A stretch of 59,829 nt of DNA. Source: Alphaproteobacteria bacterium (GTDB lineage: Bacteria; Pseudomonadota; Alphaproteobacteria; Rhodospirillales; WMHbin7). Under the pieces are notes generated by a model that was given only the letters and a program-made list of their open reading frames with translations, was not told where the DNA came from and searched no databases. Shown here piece after piece: positions 37,120 through 47,320 of the stretch. A program made the position numbers and the translations under genes. The stretch is taken from assembly GCA_015232335.1 (NCBI GenBank), contig JADFZV010000017.1, positions 1 to 59,829 on the forward strand. The letters are read 5' to 3'. How positions within the stretch are numbered: the first letter of the stretch is position 1; each line of letters begins with the position of its first letter.

Positions 37120-39630
37120 TCAATCCGACAAGGCGGCCCCCAGGCCGGGCGCCGGACGGTGCGGCGCCACATCCCAGATATCCTTGGCATAATCCATGAT
37201 GGTGACGTCGCTGGAGAAGCGCCCCATGCGTGCCACGTTCAGAATGGCCTTTTGCGCCCAGGCTTCTTGATCGGCCCATAACTTATCGACGCGGTCCTGA
37301 GCCGCCATGTAATCGGCGAAATCTGCGCAGAGCAGATACCAATCGCCGTGATGGACCAGGGACTCATACAGGGGCCGGAAACGATCACGGTCGCCGCCCG
37401 AGAAAACGCCCTCGTCTAGCATCGCCAGCACGCGGGCCAATTCAGGATTGCCCGCAATGACGGTTTTGGGATCGTAATGGCCGGGCTCTCGCCGCTCCAT
37501 CACCTCATCCGAGGTCAGGCCGAAAAAGAAGAAATTCTCCTCGCCCACTTCCTCGGCCATTTCGATATTGGCCCCGTCGCGCGTTCCGATGGTCAGTGCG
37601 CCGTTGAGCGCCAGCTTCATGTTGCCCGTACCCGAAGCCTCGGTGCCCGCCGTTGAAATCTGCTGCGACAGATCGGCCGCCGGAATGATCTTTTCGGCCA
37701 GGGCGACATTGTAGTTGGGCAGAAAGATCAGCTTCAGCCGCTCGTTGGTTGCCGGATCGGCGTTCACCAGCCTGCCCACATCGTGAATCAGTTTGATGAT
37801 CAGCTTGGCCATATGGTAGCCGGGTGCGGCCTTGCCCGCCAGAATGACCGTTCTGGGCGCCATGTTTTTGGCCTTCTTGCCGCCCTCTTTCAGGCGGTTG
37901 TAGCGGGCGATGACGCCCAGCACATTCAAAAGCTGGCGCTTGTATTCGTGAATACGCTTCACATGCACATCGAACAGAGAATCGGCATTGACCTTGATCT
38001 TCAGTTTGCTTTCGATCAGCCGGGCTAGGCGTTGCTTGTTGGCCAGTTTGACGGCCAGGAACCGCTTTCGAAAAGCCTTATCCTCGGACAAAGGCACCAG
38101 CTTCCTGAATTCCTCGAGATTGGCCGGCCAATTTTCATCGACATGGCCCGCCACCAGCCCGGCCAATCCCCGATTGGCCTGATTGACCCAACGCCTGGGA
38201 GTAACGCCATTGGTCTTGTTGACGATGCGCTCGGGAAACAGCTTGTAGAAATCGGCAAAGATCGTGGTTTTCATCAGCTCGGTATGGATGCGCGCCACCC
38301 CGTTCACGGCATGGCTGCCGACAAAGGCGATATGCGCCATGCGCACGCGCCTGCCATGATCTTCGCCGATCAGGGACACGCGGCTGACCAGGGCCTCGTC
38401 ACCGGGGAAGCGTCTGCGCACATCTTCCAGAAAGCGCCGGTTGATTTCATAGATGATCATCAGATGGCGCGGCAGCATGGTCTCAAACAAGGCCACCGGC
38501 CAGGTTTCCAGCGCCTCGGGCAGCAGCGTATGATTGGTGTAGCTAAAGACGCGCCGCGACAAATCCCAGGCGACATCCCAGTCCAGGTCGTACTTGTCCA
38601 TCAGCAGACGCATCATCTCGGGCACGGCCAGGGAGGGATGCGTGTCATTGAGTTGGATGGCCACCTTATGGGGTAAATCCGCCCAATCGGCATGATGGCT
38701 TTTGAAGCGGCGCAGAATGTCTTTGAGTGCCGCGCAGACGAAGAAATATTCCTGCTTCAGGCGCAGTTCCTTGCCCATGCTGGTCGAATCGTCGGGATAA
38801 AGCACGCGGGAGAGATTTTCCGATTCGCCCTGCTGGCGCACCGAACCCAGATAGTCGCCCTGATTGAAGCGCTTGAGATCGAAGACGCGCGAGGATTTGG
38901 CGGCCCACAGGCGCGTATTGTTGACCGTCCAGGCACCGAAGCCAGGGACCGGCTGGTCATGGGCCATGGCCATGATTTCCTCGGTGTCCTTCCAAAGATA
39001 TTTAACGCGCCCGCTGGCATCGGTTTCACTTTCGACATGCCCGTAGAAATGCACAGGATAGACCACCTCGGGCCTGGAGAATTCCCAGGGATTGCCGTTA
39101 TAGAGCCAGTGATCGGGCAATTCCGTCTGCCAGCCATCTTCGATTTCCTGGGCGAACATGCCGTAATCATAGCGGATGCCGTAGCCATAGCCGGCAATGC
39201 CCAGGGTCGCCATGGAATCGATGAAGCAGGCGGCCAGGCGGCCCAGCCCGCCATTGCCCAGCGCCGCCTCGGGCTCTTCCTCGGAGATCGCATCCAGATC
39301 GAGCCCCAGATCGGCCAGGCTTTTCCTGGCGATTTCCAGAAATCCCGTATTGAGCAGATTGTTCATGAGCGACCGCCCGATCAGGAATTCGAGCGAGAGA
39401 TAGTAGACGCGCTTGACGTCGCCCCGGTAGGTTGATCGCGTCGAGTCCATCCACATCTCGACCAGAAGGTCGCGCACGGTGCGGGCCAGGGCGTTGTACC
39501 AGTCGCGCCCCGTCGTTGTCGCCTGATCCTTGCCGACAGTATGAACCAGATGTTCCAGCAGTCGGCGCTTGAAGGAATCGATTTCCCTGGAAGGCGGCTC
39601 GCTTGCCCCGAACGGCGTTGATTCGTCCAT
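37120..39630 (-). CDS. glgP: glycogen/starch/alpha-glucan phosphorylase
   Basis: 836 residues. GT35 enzyme releasing glucose 1-phosphate from alpha-1,4-glucan. PLP lysine is K672 in EASGTGNMKLALNGAL; other motifs are EPEAALGNGGLGRLAACF near the N-terminus, QLNDTHPSLAVPEMMRLL and KTNGVTPRRW. Length is normal. No other glg genes are in the window. 22 bp downstream of the EF-G-like gene in the same direction. Confidence 0.96.
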   Translation of the reverse strand: MDESTPFGASEPPSREIDSFKRRLLEHLVHTVGKDQATTTGRDWYNALARTVRDLLVEMWMDSTRSTYRGDVKRVYYLSLEFLIGRSLMNNLLNTGFLEIARKSLADLGLDLDAISEEEPEAALGNGGLGRLAACFIDSMATLGIAGYGYGIRYDYGMFAQEIEDGWQTELPDHWLYNGNPWEFSRPEVVYPVHFYGHVESETDASGRVKYLWKDTEEIMAMAHDQPVPGFGAWTVNNTRLWAAKSSRVFDLKRFNQGDYLGSVRQQGESENLSRVLYPDDSTSMGKELRLKQEYFFVCAALKDILRRFKSHHADWADLPHKVAIQLNDTHPSLAVPEMMRLLMDKYDLDWDVAWDLSRRVFSYTNHTLLPEALETWPVALFETMLPRHLMIIYEINRRFLEDVRRRFPGDEALVSRVSLIGEDHGRRVRMAHIAFVGSHAVNGVARIHTELMKTTIFADFYKLFPERIVNKTNGVTPRRWVNQANRGLAGLVAGHVDENWPANLEEFRKLVPLSEDKAFRKRFLAVKLANKQRLARLIESKLKIKVNADSLFDVHVKRIHEYKRQLLNVLGVIARYNRLKEGGKKAKNMAPRTVILAGKAAPGYHMAKLIIKLIHDVGRLVNADPATNERLKLIFLPNYNVALAEKIIPAADLSQQISTAGTEASGTGNMKLALNGALTIGTRDGANIEMAEEVGEENFFFFGLTSDEVMERREPGHYDPKTVIAGNPELARVLAMLDEGVFSGGDRDRFRPLYESLVHHGDWYLLCADFADYMAAQDRVDKLWADQEAWAQKAILNVARMGRFSSDVTIMDYAKDIWDVAPHRPAPGLGAALSD

Positions 39631-39652
39631 GATCCACCCCCAAGAACGACTA

Positions 39653-41692
39653 TTAACTGCGAGCGGCCGCCAGCAGAGCCTTGCGTTCCTCGATAACTTT
39701 GTCGGCGGGTCGCCCGGCCAACTCCTGCAAATGGTCGAAACGCCAAGCGAAGGTGCCCACCCCCATGGTCAGAGAGCGCAGCTCGATGATCAGGTCATGC
39801 ATTTCCGCTTGTGGCAAATGCGCAAAGACCACATCCCAACCGCGCCAGCCTTCCTTGGCGTCATAGCCCAGAATCTGCCCGCGGCGCGAGGAGACCAGAC
39901 GCTGCGCCTTGGAGGTATGTTCCGAGGGAATGGCGACCTCGACGGCCAGAATGGGCTCCAGCAACACCGGCTCGCACTGGGCCAATCCTTCGCGCATGGC
40001 CATGCCGCCCGCCGTCTTGAAGGCCATGTCGGAACTGTCAACGGCATGGAACGAGCCATCGGTCAGCACCACCGCCACATCGACCACCGGAAAGCCCAGC
40101 GGGCCTTGCTTCATCACCTCTTCGACCCCCTCGCCCACGGGCGCGATATATTGCTTGGGAATGGCGCCGCCCACGATCTTGTCGGAAAAGCTGAAACCGG
40201 CGCCCCGCGCCTGCGGTTTTATGGTGATGTGCACATCGCCGAATTGACCATGGCCGCCCGACTGGCGCTTGTGGCGCCCATGAACCTCGGTCGAGGTCTT
40301 GATGGTTTCCTTGTAGGCCACTTGCGGGCGGTGCGTCACCACATCAAAGCCGAAACGCGCCCGCAAGCGATCAATGGCGATCTGCAAGTGAATCTCGCCC
40401 TGTCCCCACAGCAGCGTTTCATGGGTATCTAGCGTATGCTCGACGGAAAGGGATGGGTCCTCCTCGGCCAATTTGGCGAGTGCCCCGGAGAGCTTGACAT
40501 CATCGGCCTTCTTGACCACGGCCACACCCAGCGCAAACAAGGGCGTCAATGGCGCCAGCCAGCCAGAAGCAATGGCTTTGTCAGGGGTGGCCAATTGCCC
40601 GGTCGCCAGTGTTTCCAGGCGGCCCAGCCCCACCACCTCGCCCTCGCAGGCTTTGGGCTTCTTGTCATGCTTGCCGCCGGTCAGAGACATCACGCCTACC
40701 ACGCGCGTGCCTGCAATCGAGGCATTGTCCGCCACCTCGCCCTTCCAGACGCGCGCCAGCGACATCTTGCCGGTATGGGCGGCATGCAGCGTCTTGAACA
40801 CCTGAACCAGCGGCCCCCCATTTGTGGCGGGAAGATTGAGCCTGCCCAGCGTGTCATGGGGTTCGGGCGTTTCGTGCCGCAACGCTTTCCAAAGCCTGCG
40901 GATGCCGCCATCGGCCTGGGCCGAGCCGAAGAAGACCGGCACGATCAGATCATCCTTCAGATCACGGGCCAGACTTTCATAAATCTCGGCGGCAGGCGGC
41001 ACGACATCGCTTAACAACTCTTCCAGCAAATGATCGTCGAAATCGGCCAGATGCTCCAGCAACTCCTGGCGGGCCTGATGCTCGGTCTCGGCTGCCGATT
41101 TGGGAATTTGAATCAGATCGGAATTGTCGCCGGGATGATATTTGTAGGCCCGCTCCGAGACCAGATCGACATAGCCCGTCACCTTATCGCCGTCGCGCAA
41201 CGGAATTTCGCGCAGGATCAGCGGGCGCTCGGACACCGCCTGCAATGCCTCAAGCGCATCGCGCACCTTGACCGACGATGCATCCATTTTGTTGAGAAAC
41301 AGAATGTGCGGGATTTTGTGATCATCCAGGAACTTCAAAAGCGGCGAGAGCATGAGGGCTCTGGCCGGATCAGGCTCGGCCACCACCACGGCGACATCGG
41401 CCACCGCAAGCGCGTTGAGGCTTTCCTGGGCCAGTTCGATCGAGCCCGGGCAGTCGATTAGGCTCCACGCATCGCCCAGATAGCTGACGTTGACGACATT
41501 GAGTTCCGTGCTCATCTGGCGCGCGCGCGCCTCGGGACTGGAATCGCCAACGCAACTGCCGTCCTTGACCGTTCCCTTGCGATTCAGGGCCTCGGCCTCG
41601 AACAACAAGGCTTCTAGCAGCGATGTCTTTCCGGAGAGATAAGGCCCCACCAGGGCGCAAACGCGAGGCTTGGACATGGGTCGGTTGGGCAT
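39653..41692 (-). CDS. EF-G-like translational GTPase (not the main elongation factor)
   Basis: 679 residues from ATG 41692, which has GAGGGA before it. Domain order follows EF-G: G domain 1-~270, then domains II-V; the domain IV segment HGRHKRQSGGHGQFGD and the end QELAGRPADKVIEERK are those of the EF-G2/EF-G-like group. G1 is GPYLSGKTSL (16-25), G4 NKMD (134-137). G3 reads DCPGS (80-84), so the catalytic His of the usual DTPGH is replaced by Ser, and the switch I threonine region is not recognisable. Function of this subgroup is not settled; it is not expected to carry out normal translocation. Confidence 0.88.
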   Translation of the reverse strand: MPNRPMSKPRVCALVGPYLSGKTSLLEALLFEAEALNRKGTVKDGSCVGDSSPEARARQMSTELNVVNVSYLGDAWSLIDCPGSIELAQESLNALAVADVAVVVAEPDPARALMLSPLLKFLDDHKIPHILFLNKMDASSVKVRDALEALQAVSERPLILREIPLRDGDKVTGYVDLVSERAYKYHPGDNSDLIQIPKSAAETEHQARQELLEHLADFDDHLLEELLSDVVPPAAEIYESLARDLKDDLIVPVFFGSAQADGGIRRLWKALRHETPEPHDTLGRLNLPATNGGPLVQVFKTLHAAHTGKMSLARVWKGEVADNASIAGTRVVGVMSLTGGKHDKKPKACEGEVVGLGRLETLATGQLATPDKAIASGWLAPLTPLFALGVAVVKKADDVKLSGALAKLAEEDPSLSVEHTLDTHETLLWGQGEIHLQIAIDRLRARFGFDVVTHRPQVAYKETIKTSTEVHGRHKRQSGGHGQFGDVHITIKPQARGAGFSFSDKIVGGAIPKQYIAPVGEGVEEVMKQGPLGFPVVDVAVVLTDGSFHAVDSSDMAFKTAGGMAMREGLAQCEPVLLEPILAVEVAIPSEHTSKAQRLVSSRRGQILGYDAKEGWRGWDVVFAHLPQAEMHDLIIELRSLTMGVGTFAWRFDHLQELAGRPADKVIEERKALLAAARS

Positions 41693-41769
41693 GGGTCCCT
41701 CGCTTTTCAAATTTTTCTAAGCCTGACCCATTGTTTTCAGTCCAGGCCACGGAAAGCAAGGGGGAAATG

Positions 41770-41798
41770 AAAACCCCGCCCGGTGAACCCGGGCGGGG
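41770..41798 (-). terminator. rho-independent terminator of the aminotransferase gene
   Basis: Perfect 10-bp GC stem (CCCCGCCCGG at 41774-41783 with CCGGGCGGGG at 41789-41798), 5-base loop, and a U-run on the minus strand from the A-stretch at 41770-41773. It is 39 bp past the aspC stop and upstream of the EF-G-like gene. Confidence 0.9.
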
Positions 41799-41836
41799 CA
41801 AGAGGACGGCCTGGAATCACCGCAGCCTCGACACAA

Positions 41837-43122
<1,286 letters not shown>

Positions 43123-43123
<1 letters not shown>

Positions 43124-44250
43124 TAACCTACAGATATCAGCAGCAATTCGCCGGGAACCGTGCCCAGCCAGGCCGTCTGCCCATCGGCTTCGGGAACGAT
43201 AAAATGGCGCACCGTGGGCAGGCCCAGGCGGTGCGTCTCGTCGCCGCTGGCGTCGTCTAGAACATGCAAAACGCTTTTCATGTCCAGACAGAAAATCCGG
43301 CCATTGGCCGCCATCAGCTCGGCCATCAAAGGCGCCCAATTCTCAGGATTCTCTTTGAAATAGGTCACAGTCTTGTGGCGCCAACTGACCGTGCCATATT
43401 CGGGACTGAGCTTGTAGATCCAGCCGGTGGGCGACCAGAAATAGACCCCATTGCCCCAGACCAGATGGGAATTCAGGAAGTTTCCGGCCACGAAGCGCCA
43501 AAGCACCTTCCCATTCTTGGTGCTAAGCCCCCACATCTCGTCGTGATAGCCGCCGCCGACCAGCACATCCTTCCAGAAATACATCTGGCGCAGATACTGC
43601 CAGGCCTCGGCATTGTCGAACGACCAGAGCTCCTTGCCGCTATCGGCCTCGAAGGCGTGAAGAACGCCGTCGCCCGGACAGAGATAGACCACGCCGTCCT
43701 TGATGGCGGGGCTATAGTGAATCTTGATGCCCTCGACGATCTTGGCCGCCCAGATATCCTTGCCGCTGTTCGCATCCAGGCAGCGCAGCGTATGGCCATC
43801 GCCGACAAAAATGCGCTGATCCGCCAAAAGGGGAACGGAAAATTCTTCGCCCCAGGGCTTGATGCGCCAAAGCGGCTGCCCGCTTTCCTGAGACAGAGCG
43901 CTCAGAAAGCCGCGTCCCGAGACCAGAACCAGGTTGCCATCGATTCGGGGGCGGAAGGTGGATGGATTGTCACCCTGCGGCTGCGACCAGACGCGCCTGG
44001 CCTGCCCGGCTTGCGTATCCCAGCGTTCGATGGTGGTGTCGCCCGCCAGAATCATCCCGCCCGGAAAGGCGCCCGGCGGCACGAGATGGCGGTTGCCGGT
44101 CTGCCAACGGCCTAAAATCGTGGCCGGGCGCAGCGGCATGTGCCGATTCTGCGCCAGGGAAGGAGCCGAAACACCGGAAAGAAAAAGGGCGGCGCCCCCC
44201 ATGGTAAGGAGACGCCGCCTGGAAAGTAACTTCAAATTACGCACGTACAT
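43123..44250 (-). CDS. Tat-exported PQQ-like beta-propeller protein
   Basis: 375 residues. Twin-arginine-type signal (SRRRLLTMGG followed by a hydrophobic run and SAPSLAQ). The mature part is built of propeller blades with the WD/PQQ-like repeat marks: DANSGKDIWAAKI, EADSGKELWSFD, STKNGKVLWRF. No heme motif. The ATG at 44250 has AAGG only one base before it, whereas the GTG at 44244 has correct spacing, so translation may begin there. 14 bp after the diheme cytochrome gene; probably a periplasmic redox or assembly partner. Confidence 0.8.
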
Positions 44251-44264
44251 ACCTTACAGGCACC

Positions 44265-45137
44265 TTACTGGCACTTGGCTCCCTGAGCGATCCACTGCAG
44301 CAAAAGCTGCGTATTGGCGTGGTCGCGGTCTTCACCGGGATCGATGCCGGGCGACATGCGGTTCTGGATCAGGCGCTCATAGAGCTTGCTCTCTTCGGCC
44401 TTGCCAGGAATGACCACCATGGTGGCGGGCTTGCCTTCCTTGGCCATGGCAATCGAGTCAGCACCCTTCATGATGCCCTTGACGCTGGTCAGGTCGAGTT
44501 CGTGGAAGCTCGGAGGCTCCTCGTTCGACATGTGGCAGTCGACGCAGGACTGCTCGGTGCCAAAGGCGCCGGGCTTCTTGAAGAGATCGATGATCTTCTT
44601 GCCAGATGCATCGTCCTTAGCACCCGCATTGATCCAATCGCGCACGGCCAGGATATTGGGCGTGTCGGTCGGATAGGCGAAGGAAACGCCCAGAGGCATG
44701 CGGTTATTGCGGATCATGTTTCTGATCAGGCTCTTATTGGCCTTACCGGCCACCACGATGGGACGGGCCGGAGCTTCGGTCGCACCCTTGACGATGCCTT
44801 CGCAGGTCGAGAGGTCGAGGCCACGATAGCTGATCGAAGCATCGTTCGAATGGTGGCAGATGATGCAGGCGGGGCCGGCGCCAAAGGCGTTCGGCGTACG
44901 CATCAGCGACGCAACATATTCATAGGTGATGGGAATGTTGCGCTTGATGACGAGATTGACCACTGCGGCATGATCGCCTTCGACATTGAGCTTGCCGCCC
45001 TTGATATCGCCCACGACTTGTTCGTAGACGCTCTTCTTCTTGCCGTCCTTCTCATCGGCGCTGGCCGTGCTGACCATACCGAACGCTACCACTGCGCCGG
45101 CAAGCAATGTGCCGACGATACGAGTCTTTGATGACAT
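44265..45137 (-). CDS. periplasmic diheme cytochrome c with internal duplication
   Basis: 290 residues. Signal peptide about 1-27 (cleavage after STASA). Two heme c sites: CIICH at 91-95 and CVDCH at 198-202. The protein is an internal repeat: each half reads AFG, heme motif, SN, LDL, GI.KGA, V..GKA..S, I..NRM..G, the Met of NRM being the likely sixth ligand. GGAGGG precedes ATG 45137. A cytochrome c with FNR-like box upstream and a propeller gene downstream suggests periplasmic electron transfer at low oxygen. It carries no other catalytic signature. Confidence 0.9.
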   Translation of the reverse strand: MSSKTRIVGTLLAGAVVAFGMVSTASADEKDGKKKSVYEQVVGDIKGGKLNVEGDHAAVVNLVIKRNIPITYEYVASLMRTPNAFGAGPACIICHHSNDASISYRGLDLSTCEGIVKGATEAPARPIVVAGKANKSLIRNMIRNNRMPLGVSFAYPTDTPNILAVRDWINAGAKDDASGKKIIDLFKKPGAFGTEQSCVDCHMSNEEPPSFHELDLTSVKGIMKGADSIAMAKEGKPATMVVIPGKAEESKLYERLIQNRMSPGIDPGEDRDHANTQLLLQWIAQGAKCQ

Positions 45138-45211
45138 GGAAAACCCTCCCCAGAGTCACATTAGATTAAGTGAATGTTTTCTTGTTGTTACTTGCAGTCT
45201 ATTTCGACATT

Positions 45212-45225
45212 TTGACATAAATCAA
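45212..45225. promoter_or_regulatory. FNR/CRP-type box
   Basis: TTGAC-ATAA-ATCAA; read on the minus strand TTGAT-TTAT-GTCAA, one base off the TTGAT-N4-ATCAA FNR consensus. It is centred about 81 bp upstream of the cytochrome start and 62 bp upstream of the TPR gene start on the plus strand. I see no clear -10 matching activation at -41.5 for the cytochrome, so which gene it serves is open. Confidence 0.6.
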
Positions 45226-45280
45226 GTAGCTTTATGAACGAACTAGCAAAATCTTTCGTCAGTCTGCCGTAAGGTTACAG

Positions 45281-47320
45281 ATGCCCCTCGTCCTCCTGAC
45301 CAAGGCGCTCGGCCATCACCGCGCTGGCCGCCTGAATGAAGCGGAGAGCCTGTATTTGCAGGCCTTGAAAGCCGCTCCGGATCATGAGGACGCAAGGCGT
45401 TTGCTGGCCGTGCTGAAGCATCAGATGGGGCGGTCCGCCGAGGCGCTGGCCGATCTCGACCTGCTGCTTAAGGACCGGCCACCCTCGTTCGAGACCCAGT
45501 CCAACCGGGCCGTGGTGCTGGCGGCTTTGGGTCGTGCCGAAGAAGCCGAGAGCGCGTTTCGCCAAGCCCTGGCGCTGGACTCTTCGAAAGCAGAACCCCA
45601 TGCTCAACTCGCCTCTTTGCTTCTTCAACTGGGCCGTTGGGACGAGGCCCTACCCCTTTTCGAAAAAGCCGAGGCGCTCAAGCCCGGTCTTTTGGGCGCA
45701 AGCACCCTTCAGTCGATGGGTGTTGCGCATCACAAGGCGGGTCGTGTTGCCAAGGCTGAGGACTTCTACCGCCAGGCCCTTGCCACCAAGGCCGATTTTC
45801 CGCCCGCCTTGGTCAATCTGGCCGCCCTGCTGGAGGAGACAGAGCGACTAGACGAGGCATGCGCCTTGCTGGCTAAGGCGCAACTTCATTCCCCAAGCGA
45901 AGCCCTGATTCCCTTCAATCTGGGAAATGTCTTGAAAAAACTGGGCAGAAGCGAAGAGGCCATGAAAGCCTGGGAGCAGGCACTTGCCATCGATCCAGAC
46001 ATGAACGACGCAGCACTCAATCTGGCCGATGCCCTGGTCAATGCAGGCCAAGCGCAAGAAGCCGAAAGCTTGTTGCGGGACCGCTTGGGTGACGATCCCC
46101 GCCTTCTGCACATGCTGTCCAGGGCCGTCATGAAGCAGGACCGGCCCGAAGAGGCGCTGGCCCTTCTGGATGCAGCCCTGCCAAGAGCGCCCGATCATGC
46201 CGCCATGCGGGCCAATCGGGGCGAGATTCTGCGCCTTTTGGAGCGCCATGGCGAGGCCTTGACCGATCTTCGCCAAGCCATCGCGCAGAACCCGAACCAT
46301 CCCGAGGCGCATTTCAACCTGGGCAACATTCTGCGCGAGACGGGCCGCCTGCCAGAAGCCGTCCAGGCCTATGACAAGGCGCTTGATCTATCGCCTGGGG
46401 ATGATGAAATCCGCTGGAACCGCACCATCGCCCTGCTCTGCCAGGGCCGCCTTCAAGAGGGCTGGAACGGCTACGAGTTGCGCTGGCACGCGAGCCGCCA
46501 CATGCGCAGCTACCCCCAGCCGCTTTGGGATGGTGTGGCACCACTTGCGGGCAAGACGGTGTTCGTCTGGCGCGAGCAAGGAGTCGGCGATGAGATCAGC
46601 TTCGCCTCGGCCCTGCCCGATCTGATCGGCCTTGCGGGCCATGTCATTCTGGAATGCTCGGCCAAGCTGGCCCCCTTGATGAAACGCTCATTTCCCGGCA
46701 TCACCATTGCCGATGCCCCGCCCGAAGCCTTCGATTTCCACCTGCCCATTGGCAGCCTGTTTCGGCATTTCCGCCGCCACATCGAGGATTTTCCGCCCCA
46801 GCCCTCCTATCTGCAAGCAGCACCCGCAAGTTTCGGCCTGGGCGAGGGCTTCAAGGTGGGCCTGGCCTGGCGCAGCACGAAATCAACGGTCGAGCGCGCC
46901 CGCCATTTCCTGAGCGACCCCCTGGCCCTGGCCCCGATTTTGAAAGTTCCGGGCGTGCGCTTCATCAATCTTCAGGCCCGGCCTGACAAGGGCGAGATCG
47001 AGCGCTTGAGGGAACTGACGGGGGCCGATCTGACCGTAGTTTCGGGCCTTGATCTCTACGACGATCTCGACGGCACAGCCTCCTTGATGAAACAGCTTGA
47101 TCTGGTCATCGCAAACGGCTCGGTCACCGCCATGCTGGCGGCCAGCCTGGGCATTCCCACCTGGATGTTCTTCCTTGAGCATGTGCATTGGGATGCGCTG
47201 GGAAGCGACGGCATTCCCTGGCTGCCCGGAATTACCCTGCTGAAACGCAAGGTGGGCCAGCCCTGGACGAGCGCCGTCGAAGAAGCTGCCAGCGCTCTTA
47301 CCGCCCGCAGCAATGTTTGA
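45281..47320 (+). CDS. TPR protein with GT9-like C-terminal domain
   Basis: 679 residues. About ten tetratricopeptide repeats span ~5-400 (e.g. GRLNEAESLYLQALKAAPDH, GRLPEAVQAYDKALDLSPGD). The C-terminal ~250 residues carry the WREQGVGDEISFASALPDL motif (W430 onward), FKVGLAWRS and the nucleotide-sugar-site-like VIANGSVTAMLAASLGIPTW. This TPR plus heptosyltransferase-like arrangement is common in glycosylation clusters. Acceptor unknown; proteins or surface polysaccharide are candidates. Convergent with, and overlapping by 23 bp, the next paralogue. Confidence 0.8.
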   Translation: MPLVLLTKALGHHRAGRLNEAESLYLQALKAAPDHEDARRLLAVLKHQMGRSAEALADLDLLLKDRPPSFETQSNRAVVLAALGRAEEAESAFRQALALDSSKAEPHAQLASLLLQLGRWDEALPLFEKAEALKPGLLGASTLQSMGVAHHKAGRVAKAEDFYRQALATKADFPPALVNLAALLEETERLDEACALLAKAQLHSPSEALIPFNLGNVLKKLGRSEEAMKAWEQALAIDPDMNDAALNLADALVNAGQAQEAESLLRDRLGDDPRLLHMLSRAVMKQDRPEEALALLDAALPRAPDHAAMRANRGEILRLLERHGEALTDLRQAIAQNPNHPEAHFNLGNILRETGRLPEAVQAYDKALDLSPGDDEIRWNRTIALLCQGRLQEGWNGYELRWHASRHMRSYPQPLWDGVAPLAGKTVFVWREQGVGDEISFASALPDLIGLAGHVILECSAKLAPLMKRSFPGITIADAPPEAFDFHLPIGSLFRHFRRHIEDFPPQPSYLQAAPASFGLGEGFKVGLAWRSTKSTVERARHFLSDPLALAPILKVPGVRFINLQARPDKGEIERLRELTGADLTVVSGLDLYDDLDGTASLMKQLDLVIANGSVTAMLAASLGIPTWMFFLEHVHWDALGSDGIPWLPGITLLKRKVGQPWTSAVEEAASALTARSNV

